The notes: generated by a model not told the origin, from the letters alone. Positions 17,224-26,835 are shown, counted from the first letter of the stretch. The stretch: 64,000 nucleotides of DNA from Rhodococcus sp. ABRD24 (GCF_004328705.1 NZ_CP035319.1:3906001-3970000); one strand, 5' to 3'. Made by a program: numbers and translations.

Positions 17224-17901
17224 TCAGAAGGAGGCCATGGCCTTGCCGACCATGAGTACCGCTATGAATGCCATGAGAACGGTCATGACCACGTCGTTCT
17301 CGCGGACGAGCCACCGGTGCAGGGCATCCAGCGGCCCCCGGAGCTGTTCTGAAGCGACGAGGAACGCCGTGACCGGGATCCACACCGTCGACGCCGCGCA
17401 CAGGACGAAGACCCCTGTCGCGATGCTTGCCGGGAGGGCGGCGAGGCCGGCGTCTCCGATGGTTACTCCGGCGCTCGCGGCGATGAGGAGGTTCTTCGGG
17501 TTCAGCGCCGAGAGCAACAGACCGAGGCCGAGTGCTCGCGTGAACGTGAAGCCGTCGATGGCGGCCATCCACTTCGGGAGTGCGGGACTCTCGCCGGGCG
17601 CCGGTCGGCCCCGCCATTGTCTGACCGCGAGCAGCAGGAACAGGGCCGCGAGCAGGAGCTGCACGATTGCCCGCGGGACGTTCGATCCGCCCGAATCGCC
17701 GTCAGGCGTGAGCAGGCCAGCGAGCAACACGAACACCGTCACCGCGATGGCGATCCCGAGGATCCAGCCGATCAGGAAACCGGGGCCGGTGCGGCGTGCG
17801 CTGGAGGAAAGCAGCATGAGAATGGCCGCGATGATCGTGAAGGGGCTGATCGCGATGCCCAGCGCGAGCGGCAGCGTCTCCCCGATGACAGAACCCAACA
17901 T
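17224..17901 (-). CDS. GAP-family (Sap/LysE-like) integral membrane protein
   Basis: Polytopic protein of about 225 residues with some six hydrophobic segments. The N-terminus LPLALGIAISPFTIIAAILML and the middle SALNPKNLLIAASAG are typical of the GAP/SfLAP family, whose founder Gap is needed for glycopeptidolipid export in M. smegmatis. Whether this member moves lipid or a small solute is unknown. ATG 17901 has GAGGA about 8 nt upstream. It is the first gene of the minus-strand cluster and faces the divergent LuxR gene across about 200 bp. Confidence 0.85.
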   Translation of the reverse strand: MLGSVIGETLPLALGIAISPFTIIAAILMLLSSSARRTGPGFLIGWILGIAIAVTVFVLLAGLLTPDGDSGGSNVPRAIVQLLLAALFLLLAVRQWRGRPAPGESPALPKWMAAIDGFTFTRALGLGLLLSALNPKNLLIAASAGVTIGDAGLAALPASIATGVFVLCAASTVWIPVTAFLVASEQLRGPLDALHRWLVRENDVVMTVLMAFIAVLMVGKAMASF

Positions 17902-18076
17902 GGTCAGTTCCTCTGCGGGGCAGTCGTATCGGTGGGAAAGGCGCCGCTGCACACTTGGCTGAACGCGAGCAGCGTGACTCCGGCACGGAGCTCTCGCCCG
18001 ACATTCCGGTGGCTCGGCCCGGCAAGCATTCGGTTCATTCCGGAATTCTCACAGGCTCCGGGCTACATCAACCGCG

Positions 18077-18099
18077 GTCTCATCCGCAGCGGATGAGAC
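18077..18099. promoter_or_regulatory. Perfect 23-bp inverted repeat before the second luxR gene
   Basis: Arms GTCTCATCCG and CGGATGAGAC around a CAG centre, ending 9 bp before the GTG start at 18109, in the region shared with the divergent GAP gene. Two-fold symmetry of this length fits a dimeric regulator operator, possibly autoregulatory. As RNA it could also fold and hide the start region. Confidence 0.6.
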
Positions 18100-18108
18100 T
18101 GGATCTCT

Positions 18109-19617
18109 GTGGCCGACGAATGTCTCGAGTATCTTCGTCACATGATCGAAGCGGTGCGCGAGGCACTCGCCTCTGGTGAGGCGGAGCAGGCTCGAAGAGT
18201 TCTACGGAAGAACTGGCTCCGTCTGATTCTCGAATCTCACACCGGGGAACTCGAGCAGCTCTGCCTTGCCGATCCTGACCCGCACGATCCGCACATCCTG
18301 CTGATTCGGGCGTGCTGCCGCGATCTCAGTGGCGACCCGTACGGCGCGGAGTTTCTCCGCGGTCAGGGCCTGCGGGTTGCGTCTGACGATTTCGTCGTCT
18401 GCTTCACTGAGCTGCTGCTCGCCCCAGACACCTCGACCAAGGCCGTCATCGCCGATCGCGCGCGTCGAGCGCTCGCCCAGTGCGAACCGGAGGACGACTA
18501 TCCGTCCGCGCTCTTCCTCCTCGGATGGACCGAGGTCAGGCTTCGTCGTGATCTCCCTCGTGCCATCGCGCTACTTCGTTCCGCCAGCGATGAGGCGAAG
18601 TTGCAGTCTCGTGCGGAGACGTTACGTCTCGCACAGTCCAATCTGGCCTTTGCGCTCACCCACGCGGGAGCATTCACCGAAGCCGAACAGATCCTCGACG
18701 GGCTCCCTCCGAGGGAAGTGGCGTCCGACTGGGAACGCTTCGAAGGCGGTCTCCCACAGTCGAATCGAGGGTGCATTGCCTTCTGGCGGGGTGACTTCGA
18801 GGAGGCGATCGCTCAGTTCGACTCCATCATCGTGGAGGGCAGTCCCGGAACCGACTTCGAGGCGCTCGCCCGTCTCTACTTGGTGATGTGCCTGATCGCT
18901 CTGCGCCGGGAAGACCGGTACCACACGGCGGCGCGTCTGCTGCGAGGCGTGAGCACTACGGACAAGCATGGCATTCCTTGGGATACGTTGCGGCGTGTCA
19001 CCACGGCCTGGCTCGCCCACACGCAAGGGCAGGACGAGCAAGCACGCCGTATCGCAAGGCCCGCGCTTACCCGCACAGGTGCTGCGGTCGCTCATGCGCT
19101 TCTCGCGGAACTCTACCGAGTCCTGGGGGATTCGGAACCGTCGGCTCAAGCGCTTCGCCTCGCGACATCGGCCGGGCTGCCACAATATGCGCTGGTGAGC
19201 ACACTCGTCACCTCGGCCGCACTGAGCTCCATGGCAGGGCGCGGACTCCAAGCGCATGAGCAGCTGGATCGTGCGCTGGAGGCTGCAATCCCCGAACGGA
19301 TTCTTGCCCCATTTCTCTCCGACGATCCGGTGATTGTCGATCTCTTGAACGCACACGCAGTTCGGGGATCGAGACATCAAGGGCTCTTGTGCACGATCCT
19401 GGAACGACGGAATCGGCTGTCTGCACTGCTCGTGGGAGTCCTGACGGAACGAGAGAAGGAGATACTCACATATCTGCGCACCGCGATGACCGCGGATGAG
19501 ATTGCTGTGCACCTCGGCATCGCATACCCCACGGTGAAGACGCATATTCGCGCGATCTACCGCAAATTGGGCGTGACCAAACGCCGTGCCGCTATTCAAG
19601 TTGCCGACAACAGATAG
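18109..19617 (+). CDS. LuxR-family regulator with TPR-like helical region, no ATPase domain
   Basis: Protein of 502 residues. Residues 1-430 form repeated helix pairs (for example RAETLRLAQSNLAFALTHAGAFTEAEQIL), like the C-terminal part of LAL regulators; the last 58 residues are a LuxR helix-turn-helix (LTEREKEILTYLRTAMTADEIAVHLGI...VKTHIRAIYRKLGV). There is no Walker A or B, so it resembles a LAL protein lacking its ATPase half. It is divergent from the GAP-to-LuxR gene series and is the second regulator bracketing it. Start GTG 18109 is weak; ATG 18142 is possible. Ligand unknown. Confidence 0.85.
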   Translation: MADECLEYLRHMIEAVREALASGEAEQARRVLRKNWLRLILESHTGELEQLCLADPDPHDPHILLIRACCRDLSGDPYGAEFLRGQGLRVASDDFVVCFTELLLAPDTSTKAVIADRARRALAQCEPEDDYPSALFLLGWTEVRLRRDLPRAIALLRSASDEAKLQSRAETLRLAQSNLAFALTHAGAFTEAEQILDGLPPREVASDWERFEGGLPQSNRGCIAFWRGDFEEAIAQFDSIIVEGSPGTDFEALARLYLVMCLIALRREDRYHTAARLLRGVSTTDKHGIPWDTLRRVTTAWLAHTQGQDEQARRIARPALTRTGAAVAHALLAELYRVLGDSEPSAQALRLATSAGLPQYALVSTLVTSAALSSMAGRGLQAHEQLDRALEAAIPERILAPFLSDDPVIVDLLNAHAVRGSRHQGLLCTILERRNRLSALLVGVLTEREKEILTYLRTAMTADEIAVHLGIAYPTVKTHIRAIYRKLGVTKRRAAIQVADNR

Positions 19618-19975
19618 TGGGCTCATCCCAATTGCTGCTGGTGTCGATGTGGAGCGGTCAACCATGCCCGTCGGGCGGGTAGAAACGCGGGTAGTTTTCT
19701 TCGGTCTGGGGTTGTTGTCGAGATTGCCGCTATTGGCTGCGGCCGATTCGGGCGGATCGGCTCTGGTGGATCGCAGACCGTCGGAGACCTGGTCCTATGC
19801 GCGGGCTCTAGGCCTGCTGTCGTTGGCTCCATGAGGTCAGTGAAGTGCAGCCGACCGGTTTCGGCTTCCTCGCCGCGACGCCTTGGACGGACGGTTGTCG
19901 GACGGCAAACCCACTATTGTTCCGAGAACACCGGGTAGTCGCCGGGTGGCTTGACCGATCAAGGAGGCACGACGA
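19618..19975. other. 358-bp intergenic region
   Basis: Between the LuxR gene and the small membrane protein gene. Short frames here have no coding character. I see no hairpin strong enough to call. The last 20 bp carry the excellent ribosome binding site of the next gene, and a promoter for it is expected here, but I cannot place one. Confidence 0.4.
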
Positions 19976-20389
19976 ATGCGTCTGCTGTTCCAGCTCATTT
20001 CGCAATGCGTACTCGGTGTGGTGGCGTTGATCGTGGTGCATTTCGTATTGCCCGGGGTGGATCTGAGCTTCACCGGATTCTTCGTGGCAATCGGCGTATT
20101 CACCCTGGCCCACATGATTCTCGGCCCCTTCGTGCTCAGCGTGGCGCAACACTATGCGGCTCCGCTTGCGGGTGGTGTCGGGCTGGTCGCGACGCTGCTC
20201 GCGCTGTGGGTGGCATCCCTGTTCCCCGATGGCATTGAGATCAGCGGCGTCAAGTCCTGGATCCTCGCACCGATCATTGTCTGGGTGATCACCGCACTCG
20301 GCGGGTGGATTTTCATGGCCTTCGTCATAGACAGGTGGCTCAAACGACGCAGTGCAGAGAAGCTTGTGCGCAGTGTGAATCAGGCGTGA
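19976..20389 (+). CDS. Small integral membrane protein (holin-like fold, four helices)
   Basis: Protein of 137 residues with four evident membrane segments (about 4-24, 33-54, 65-84, 98-122) and a basic C-terminal tail (DRWLKRRSAEKLVRS) on the presumed cytoplasmic side. A perfect AGGAGG lies 8 nt before the ATG. It resembles small actinobacterial membrane proteins of unknown function, some labelled phage-holin-like, but no endolysin or phage gene is nearby, so a lytic role is unlikely. The tyrosine phosphatase gene follows after about 125 bp. Confidence 0.75.
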   Translation: MRLLFQLISQCVLGVVALIVVHFVLPGVDLSFTGFFVAIGVFTLAHMILGPFVLSVAQHYAAPLAGGVGLVATLLALWVASLFPDGIEISGVKSWILAPIIVWVITALGGWIFMAFVIDRWLKRRSAEKLVRSVNQA

Positions 20390-20516
20390 TGCTCAGTTCG
20401 GGATTTCGACCGGCAGTGCCTGGTGTCCCACCTCCACGCTCGCTCGATCCATCCATCGTGTCCTCGCCCGTCCCGGGCCCGCCCTGGCCGCCGTACGAAT
20501 CTGGTAGGAGTCAGTG

Positions 20517-21320
20517 ATGACCGCTCACCCGCTCGACCGTCGCGTTCTCCTCGAGAGTGCCCCGAACTTCCGTGACCTCGGCGGCATTCCCGTTGCATCC
20601 GGCGCCGTCCGTCCGGGCGCGCTGTACCGCTCGGCGACGCTCGCAAAGCTCGACGACGACGACCTCTCCGCCTTCTCGGTCCTCGGTGTCGAGACTGTGT
20701 ACGACCTCCGCACCGCCGCCGAGCGCGAGGGTGCCTTCGATCGCCTTCCCGATACGGTGCGCACGGTCTGGCTCGACGTGCTGGCCGACAATGCCCAGAA
20801 TGCCGCTGCCACTGGACTACTCATGACGGATCCGGTCGCATACGCCGAGACGATCAGCGATGGACGCGGGATCGCGCAGATGGAGGAGGCGAACCGAAAC
20901 TTCGTCAGTCTGCCCTCAGCGCTGACTGCATACCGCGCGTTCTATCGCGACCTGATCGATGAGAAGCGTACCGGGGCAGCTCTCTTCCACTGCACCACCG
21001 GCAAGGATCGCACCGGATGGGCCGCGACCTCCTTCTTGCTTCTCCTCGGCGCCGACGAGAGCGACGTGCGTGCCGACTACCTCGAGACGAATACCGATCT
21101 GGCGCCCATGACCGATCCGATCCTCGCCTTCGTCGCGAGCAAGGGCGTCGACCCGGAGCTGATCCGTCCGCTCCTTGGTGTCCGTGAGAGCTACATCGAT
21201 GCCGCTCTCGACGAGATGCGCACGCACTTCGGCACCGTCGAGGACTACGCGCGTGATGGGCTCGGCCTCACTGCCGAGCAACTCGTGACGCTGCGCGAGC
21301 GGTTCACTCGGTCTTCGTAA
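20517..21320 (+). CDS. Tyrosine/phosphoinositide protein phosphatase (MptpB-like)
   Basis: Protein of 267 residues. It starts with NFRDLGGIPVASGAVRPGALYRSA, the mark of the bacterial Tyr-phosphatase-3 family, and carries the P-loop HCTTGKDRTG (Cys159, Arg165). M. tuberculosis MptpB (Rv0153c) of this class dephosphorylates phospho-Tyr, phospho-Ser/Thr and phosphoinositides and is secreted without a classical signal. No signal peptide here either. Start ATG 20517 follows TAGGAG by 6 nt; GTG 20514 is adjacent in frame. It is the last gene of the accessory block; link to the LuxR cluster is unknown. Confidence 0.88.
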   Translation: MTAHPLDRRVLLESAPNFRDLGGIPVASGAVRPGALYRSATLAKLDDDDLSAFSVLGVETVYDLRTAAEREGAFDRLPDTVRTVWLDVLADNAQNAAATGLLMTDPVAYAETISDGRGIAQMEEANRNFVSLPSALTAYRAFYRDLIDEKRTGAALFHCTTGKDRTGWAATSFLLLLGADESDVRADYLETNTDLAPMTDPILAFVASKGVDPELIRPLLGVRESYIDAALDEMRTHFGTVEDYARDGLGLTAEQLVTLRERFTRSS

Positions 21321-21406
21321 CACCGTCCACACGCTCGACATCGCCGGAGGCCTGCTGATCTACGCCCTCAGCGTGGTGACGCAGGCCGTGATCGTGGTAG
21401 CGAGCG

Positions 21407-22471
21407 TCAGGGCTGTTCGAAGCCGAGGCTGATGCCACGCGAGGCGAGCCACGGAAGGGGGTCGATCTTGTTCTCGCCCGCGAGATGGACCTCGAAGTGC
21501 AGGTGCGGGCCGGTGGAGAAGCCGCGGTTGCCCATCGTGGCGATCTGATCGCCGGCCATCACCGTCTGACCCACCTGAACCAGGGTGGTGTCGATATGCC
21601 CGTAGACGGTGATCGTGCCGTCCGGATGCTGGATGCGGACCCACATCCCGAAGCCGGAGGCCGGGCCGGAGTCGATGATCTTGCCGTCGGCCACCGCGTA
21701 GATCGGGGTACCGATCGCGTTGGCGATGTCGACACCGGCATGCAGCGTGCCCCAGCGTGCTCCGAACGCCGACGTGTAGGTCCCCTGCGCGGGAAGTGCG
21801 AAGAGTGGCCGACGAGCCGCGGCCTCACGGGCGGCGCGCTCCTCGCTGAAGCGCTGACCCTTGGCGAGCAGGTTGCTGAACTGGCCGAGATCCGTCGGGT
21901 TGGCGACGGCGAGCACCTGGGGTGCGGACGAGTCGGAGGGGGACTGCGCGGTGTTGCTGAACTGTGCGGCCTGCGGGACGGCGGTCGCGGTCACCGAGCT
22001 TGTCTCGTCGAGGGCTACCTCGGAATGGTCGGAGTTCTGGGCCGGCGCATTCGTTGCTGCCTGGCCCGCGGCGACGACGGCGCCTGCGGCTACCGCGATG
22101 ACTGCGGCACGGCCCTTGAGGGCGGAGGGGGGAGTCGGGATGCGGTGCAGGCCGACACGGCGTGCGGGGGAGACGACATCCGGTGGCTGCGTCGCGGGAC
22201 CCGGCGCGATCGCGGAATTGATGCCCGCGGTGGGGGCGTCGATTTCGAGGTTCGCAGGTTCGGGATCTTCGGAGCTGGGGCTGTTCGTGCGAAAAAGCAT
22301 GACGTTGCGAATCTCAGAACTTTCGGCCTCGGAGTAACGAATCTCCGGGGGCGTCGGATACCTGTGTTCGACGCCCTCGTCCAGCAGCCTGACCGAAGAT
22401 TCCGTGGTGAAATCCGCGTCAGCGTGTTGTTTCACAAAGCGGCTGGCGGTGAACTGAGTTCGGTGGCGCAT
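21407..22471 (-). CDS. M23-family (LytM) peptidoglycan endopeptidase, membrane-anchored
   Basis: Protein of 354 residues and the Rv0950c counterpart. Residues 121-138 form a membrane anchor after a 120-residue Pro-rich cytoplasmic segment; an extracytoplasmic helical linker (about 195-222) leads to the M23 domain (about 230-354). Zinc ligands are visible: His244 and Asp248 in LHAGVD and His325 in GPHLHFEV, with His323. All are present, so an active peptidase is likely, cutting cell-wall cross-links during growth. GCAGGAGGA precedes the ATG. A perfect CRP-type site lies about 105 bp upstream. Confidence 0.92.
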   Translation of the reverse strand: MRHRTQFTASRFVKQHADADFTTESSVRLLDEGVEHRYPTPPEIRYSEAESSEIRNVMLFRTNSPSSEDPEPANLEIDAPTAGINSAIAPGPATQPPDVVSPARRVGLHRIPTPPSALKGRAAVIAVAAGAVVAAGQAATNAPAQNSDHSEVALDETSSVTATAVPQAAQFSNTAQSPSDSSAPQVLAVANPTDLGQFSNLLAKGQRFSEERAAREAAARRPLFALPAQGTYTSAFGARWGTLHAGVDIANAIGTPIYAVADGKIIDSGPASGFGMWVRIQHPDGTITVYGHIDTTLVQVGQTVMAGDQIATMGNRGFSTGPHLHFEVHLAGENKIDPLPWLASRGISLGFEQP

Positions 22472-22577
22472 GTGTCCTGCCGTCCTCCTGCTCGTGACCT
22501 GCCTGTGACTTAGACCCTGGCGACGGTAACGAAACGGTTGCAGCGGGGCAACCTGTAGGCCGGAACGGGGCAGTAGA

Positions 22578-22593
22578 TGTGACTGTCGTCACA
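22578..22593. promoter_or_regulatory. Perfect CRP/GlxR-type operator TGTGA-N6-TCACA
   Basis: The sequence TGTGACTGTCGTCACA fits the Crp-family consensus at all ten defined positions. It lies between the divergent M23 peptidase and membrane protein genes, 107 bp from the peptidase ATG. M. tuberculosis CRP (Rv3676) and Corynebacterium GlxR bind this motif and control cell-wall genes such as rpfA. Confidence 0.6.
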
Positions 22594-22748
22594 GTCTGAG
22601 CTGGGGCGATGAGGAACATGACGGTCGGTCTCGTTCATATATCGGGATGGCGCGATCTCGTTACAGCGGGTCCTTACAGTGCCGTCGGTACATGGGCCCG
22701 CTTCCAGTTAGCCCGCCGCGCGGGGCGGGAGGCGATAGCGTCTCGCAG

Positions 22749-24599
22749 GTGGATTCACGTACTCAGTCGAGGGCCGCAGGGATCGGGGCCGGGGTGGTCG
22801 TGGCCGAGGCGCGTCAGCCGGCGCCGGCCACCTCGCGACCGGCCGGAGAGGTGGGAGCACTTCAGCTCGGCGCCGTCGCCCTCGCGGTGCTGTCCGGGTT
22901 CGCGATTGCGGCCGGATTCCTGGTGCCGGTTGCCCGCGTCGAGTCCAGCGGGGCCGAGTTGCACGCGGTGGGCGCCGCGGCACTCGTCGGCGCAGCGTTC
23001 GCGCTCGCCGTCCCCGCAGCCGCCACGGTGGCCCTGCTCGCCCGCCGGACCGCCCTCGTCGGCGGGCTGCTGGCCGGGGCGGGCTCCGTCGCGGTGGGAA
23101 TGAGTGTGCTCGACCTGCAACTCTGGACCGGCCCGATCGACGCGAACCGGCTCGAGTTGTTTCGCCCCCTGACGGCCGCCGCGATCACGGCCGGACCCGG
23201 TGCGGCCGTGGTCCTCATAGGGCACGTGGGCGCCGCCGTGGCCGGGCTGCTCGGCCTGATGGTGATCCACCGCGCATCGCATGCCGACGGCTACGGCGCC
23301 TCGCCGGATCCCGAGGCCTCCGGCCGGCCCGCCGGCAGCCGGATCGGACTCGGCCTCGCCGCGGGCACCGTCGCATCCGCGATCGTGTCGGCGTTCGCCC
23401 TGTTCGCGCCGCCGCTGTCCTCGGCCGATCCGGTGATCGTGGTTCCTGAGGTGCTCGGGTCGGGTGCGCCCGCCGCGATCGGCGCGGCCTTTCTGGCTGT
23501 CGCGATACTCGGTGTCGTCGCTGCCGCCCTGGCCGCCACCGATGTGACGGTGGCGGCCGGCGCGGTGGCAGGCGCGGCGTTGGCTCTGCTCGGACTTGTC
23601 GGCGCGCGGCTCGCCGGCGGGCTCGCCGGGGAGCGGCTCGCGCCGGGTTCGGGCACCGTGTGGGGGACCTTGTCCGCGGGGGCACTGGTGCTGGCGTCGG
23701 CCGCGATTCCAGTTGTCGTGCGTAGGCGTGAGATGCGTGCGGTCGCCGGTCTCACGGCGATCTCGCAGCAGCCCCGCCGGCTGGCCGCCCACGAGCGGAC
23801 GCACTACTGGCATGTCGCTGCGGGAGCGACGGGAACAGCAGCCGGACTCCTCGCGGGCGCCGGAGCCATGCTGCCGGTCCTCACGGTTCCCGCTCCGCTG
23901 ACCGACCCGGTGATTCCCGCGACCCGCATCGCCCTCGTCGCCGGTGCGGTCCTGGCGGTCGCAAGCGTGTGGCTGCTGCTGTCGGAGTTCGCGGCGCTCG
24001 TGCGCCCCGCTGTCGGTGTCCTGTGGGCGCCGGTCGTCGCGGCGGCCACCGCGGTCGTGCAGGCGGCTGCTCCGGCCCGGGAGATTCCGGGTGTGGGGTT
24101 CGGGGCCGGCACGTGGTTGATCGCGCTGTCGGCGCTCGCCGCCCTCGCCGCGGGAGCCCTGGCCGGGTTGGCGGGCGCGGCGGAACGCGACGATGTCGAC
24201 ACCTCCGAGACCGTCGTCGCCGACCGCCCGGTACTGGTAGTCGGCGGCCTCGCCGCCGTCACGGCCTTCGTGGCCTTCGCGCTGCCCTTGTACCGCGGAA
24301 GTGACGGCACCGCAGCCGCACTCGGCCGTTTTCCATGGGGACTCGAGGCGTGGGGGCAGCTGCTACTGGCAGTCACGATCGTCGCAGCGGTCGTCGTCGC
24401 GATGCAGGCGCGCCCCGCCCGAGGTGCTGCGCTTTTCGCGGGTGCGGCCGTCGCGATCGGGATTCACGTGGCGTCCTGGCCGCTGGTGGCGAGCCGTCTA
24501 GCCGATCCGAGTGCAGGCCCGGGTATGGGACCTGCAATCCTTGCAGTGGTGCTTCTCGTGGTGGCCGCTGTGCTCGCCGCCCGACGGAAACTGCGGTGA
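22749..24599 (+). CDS. Large polytopic membrane protein, Ala/Gly/Val-rich
   Basis: About 616 residues with roughly 14 hydrophobic segments separated by short loops, and no catalytic signature I recognise. Composition is extremely rich in Ala, Gly, Val and Leu. It sits between the M23 peptidase and sucC. Start is uncertain: GTG 22749 is used because the upstream in-frame extension to ATG 22647 is Arg/Pro/Ser-rich and looks non-coding. Being divergent from a cell-wall peptidase and sharing its CRP-type site hints at an envelope role, no more. Confidence 0.7.
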   Translation: MDSRTQSRAAGIGAGVVVAEARQPAPATSRPAGEVGALQLGAVALAVLSGFAIAAGFLVPVARVESSGAELHAVGAAALVGAAFALAVPAAATVALLARRTALVGGLLAGAGSVAVGMSVLDLQLWTGPIDANRLELFRPLTAAAITAGPGAAVVLIGHVGAAVAGLLGLMVIHRASHADGYGASPDPEASGRPAGSRIGLGLAAGTVASAIVSAFALFAPPLSSADPVIVVPEVLGSGAPAAIGAAFLAVAILGVVAAALAATDVTVAAGAVAGAALALLGLVGARLAGGLAGERLAPGSGTVWGTLSAGALVLASAAIPVVVRRREMRAVAGLTAISQQPRRLAAHERTHYWHVAAGATGTAAGLLAGAGAMLPVLTVPAPLTDPVIPATRIALVAGAVLAVASVWLLLSEFAALVRPAVGVLWAPVVAAATAVVQAAAPAREIPGVGFGAGTWLIALSALAALAAGALAGLAGAAERDDVDTSETVVADRPVLVVGGLAAVTAFVAFALPLYRGSDGTAAALGRFPWGLEAWGQLLLAVTIVAAVVVAMQARPARGAALFAGAAVAIGIHVASWPLVASRLADPSAGPGMGPAILAVVLLVVAAVLAARRKLR

Positions 24600-24742
24600 A
24601 GTGCACCTCGACTGCCGTAGCGCGTGAGATGTGCCACATGGCATCTATGCGAGCGATAGTCGATTGATTGACCTAGTTAAAGTCCGAACGGACCCGCTCT
24701 TACCCCTCGAGCGGGCGTCAACGCAGACGAGACGGTGAGCAG

Positions 24743-25912
24743 ATGGATCTCTTCGAATACCAGGCGAAGGAACTCTTCGCCAAGCACGGCGTGCCGACGT
24801 CGGCCGGGCGTGTTACAGACACGGTCGCCGGGGCGCGTGAGATTGCCGAGGAAATCGGCAAGCCGGTGATGGTCAAGGCGCAGGTCAAGGTCGGCGGCCG
24901 TGGCAAGGCCGGTGGCGTCAAGTACTCGCCCGACGTCGAAGCCGCAGTGGCTAACGCCGAGGCGATCCTGGGCCTCGACATCAAGGGCCACGTTGTCAAG
25001 AAGCTGCTGGTCGCAGAGGCGAGTGACATCGCTGAGGAGTACTACATCTCCTTCCTGCTCGACCGCACCAACCGCACCTACCTGGCCATGTGCTCGGTCG
25101 AGGGTGGCGTCGAGATCGAGGTCACCGCCGAGGAGAACCCCGACGCCCTCGCGAAGATCCCCGTGGATGCCGTCAAGGGCGTCGACCTCGCGTTCGCGCG
25201 CAGCATTGCCGAGGCCGGAAAGCTGCCCGCCGAGGTGCTCGACGCCGCGGCCGTCACGATCCAGAAGCTGTGGGAGGTCTTCATCAAGGAAGACGCTCTC
25301 CTCGTCGAGGTGAACCCCCTCGTCCGTACGCCCGACGACCAGATCCTGGCCCTCGACGGCAAGGTCACCCTGGATGCCAACGCTGACTTCCGTCAGCCCG
25401 GCCATGCCGAGTTCGAGGACCGGGACGCTACCGACCCGCTCGAGCTCAAGGCCAAGGAGAACGACCTCAACTACGTCAAGCTCGATGGCCAGGTCGGCAT
25501 CATCGGCAACGGCGCGGGTCTGGTCATGTCGACGCTCGATGTCGTCGCGTACGCCGGTGAGAAGCACGGCGGCGTCAAGCCCGCCAACTTCCTCGACATC
25601 GGTGGCGGCGCCTCCGCCGCCGTCATGGCTGCCGGCCTCGACGTCATCCTGAACGACGAGCAGGTCAAGAGCGTGTTCGTCAACGTCTTCGGTGGCATCA
25701 CCGCGTGTGACGCGGTCGCCAACGGCATCGTCGGTGCCCTGCAGACCCTGGGCGACGAGGCCAACAAGCCGCTCGTCGTGCGCCTGGACGGCAACAACGT
25801 CGAAGAGGGTCGTCGCATCCTCGCCGAGGCCAACCACCCGCTGGTGACGGTCGTCGCAACCATGGATGAGGCTGCCGACAAGGCTGCCGAGCTCGCCTTC
25901 GCAGCGAAGTAA
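24743..25912 (+). CDS. sucC: Succinate-CoA ligase (ADP-forming), beta subunit
   Basis: Beta subunit of the TCA-cycle enzyme that converts succinyl-CoA to succinate with substrate-level phosphorylation. The 389-residue length is standard. Signatures: [18 protein letters not shown] at the start, ATP-grasp elements [17 protein letters not shown] and LLVEVNPLV, and [14 protein letters not shown] in the C-terminal domain. It is followed after 15 bp by sucD, forming the two-gene operon that corresponds to Rv0951-Rv0952. Confidence 0.98.
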   Translation: MDLFEYQAKELFAKHGVPTSAGRVTDTVAGAREIAEEIGKPVMVKAQVKVGGRGKAGGVKYSPDVEAAVANAEAILGLDIKGHVVKKLLVAEASDIAEEYYISFLLDRTNRTYLAMCSVEGGVEIEVTAEENPDALAKIPVDAVKGVDLAFARSIAEAGKLPAEVLDAAAVTIQKLWEVFIKEDALLVEVNPLVRTPDDQILALDGKVTLDANADFRQPGHAEFEDRDATDPLELKAKENDLNYVKLDGQVGIIGNGAGLVMSTLDVVAYAGEKHGGVKPANFLDIGGGASAAVMAAGLDVILNDEQVKSVFVNVFGGITACDAVANGIVGALQTLGDEANKPLVVRLDGNNVEEGRRILAEANHPLVTVVATMDEAADKAAELAFAAK

Positions 25913-25927
25913 GGGACACACACAACA

Positions 25928-26830
25928 ATGGCTATCTTCCTGACCAAGGACTCCAAGGTCATCGTCCAGGGCATCACCGGCGGCGAGGGCACCAAGCACA
26001 CCGCCCTGATGCTCAAGGCGGGCACCCAGGTTGTCGGTGGCGTCAACGCCCGCAAGGCCGGCACCACCGTCTCGCACACCGACAAGGACGGCAATGCCGT
26101 CGAGCTGCCGGTCTTCGCGACCGTCGCCGAGGCCATGAAGGAGACCGGCGCGGACGTCTCCATCGCGTTCGTTCCCCCGGCCTTCTCGAAGGACGCCATC
26201 GTCGAGGCCATCGACGCGGAGATCCCGCTGCTCGTGGTCATCACCGAGGGCATCCCGGTGCAGGACTCCGCTTACGCGTGGGCCTACAACGTCGACAAGG
26301 GCAACAAGACCCGCATCATCGGCCCCAACTGCCCCGGCATCATCACCCCGGGTGAGGCGCTGGTCGGCATCACCCCGGCCAACATCGCCGGCAAGGGCCC
26401 GGTCGGCCTGGTCTCCAAGTCCGGCACCCTGACCTACCAGATGATGTTCGAGCTGCGCGAGTACGGCTTCTCGACCGCCATCGGCATCGGCGGCGACCCG
26501 GTCATCGGCACCACCCACATCGACGCCATCGAGGCGTTCGAGAAGGATCCCGAGACCAAGCTGATCGTGATGATCGGTGAGATCGGTGGCGACGCCGAGG
26601 AGCGTGCCGCCGACTACATCAAGGCCAACGTTTCGAAGCCGGTCGTCGGCTATGTGGCGGGCTTCACAGCTCCCGAGGGCAAGACCATGGGCCACGCCGG
26701 CGCCATCGTCTCCGGTTCGTCGGGCACCGCGCAGGCCAAGAAGGATGCCCTCGAGGCGGCTGGCGTCAAGGTCGGCAAGACGCCGTCCGAGACCGCTGCC
26801 CTCGCGCGCGAGATCCTCAAGAGCCTCTGA
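25928..26830 (+). CDS. sucD: Succinate-CoA ligase, alpha subunit
   Basis: CoA-binding and phosphohistidine-carrying subunit, 300 residues. The N-terminal [15 protein letters not shown] is the CoA-binding P-loop region; [12 protein letters not shown] is conserved; the active His lies in [12 protein letters not shown] near residue 256. It pairs with SucC in the cytoplasm. Codon use is strongly biased to C/G-ending codons, as expected for a highly expressed gene. A hairpin begins 5 bp after the stop. Confidence 0.98.
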   Translation: MAIFLTKDSKVIVQGITGGEGTKHTALMLKAGTQVVGGVNARKAGTTVSHTDKDGNAVELPVFATVAEAMKETGADVSIAFVPPAFSKDAIVEAIDAEIPLLVVITEGIPVQDSAYAWAYNVDKGNKTRIIGPNCPGIITPGEALVGITPANIAGKGPVGLVSKSGTLTYQMMFELREYGFSTAIGIGGDPVIGTTHIDAIEAFEKDPETKLIVMIGEIGGDAEERAADYIKANVSKPVVGYVAGFTAPEGKTMGHAGAIVSGSSGTAQAKKDALEAAGVKVGKTPSETAALAREILKSL

Positions 26831-26835
26831 TCCGT

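Noticed and set aside
19976..20389. Phage holin as sign of a prophage
   Set aside because: No endolysin, structural or integrase gene nearby; the similarity rests only on small size and four helices.
22472..22646. Possible c-di-AMP (ydaO-type) riboswitch before the M23 peptidase gene
   Set aside because: Such elements precede some actinobacterial cell-wall hydrolases, but I could not find the conserved core here; the palindrome present is a Crp-type site.
24677..26695. A 672-codon antisense frame across sucC and sucD
   Set aside because: It spans two genes of certain identity and arises from strong third-position GC bias.
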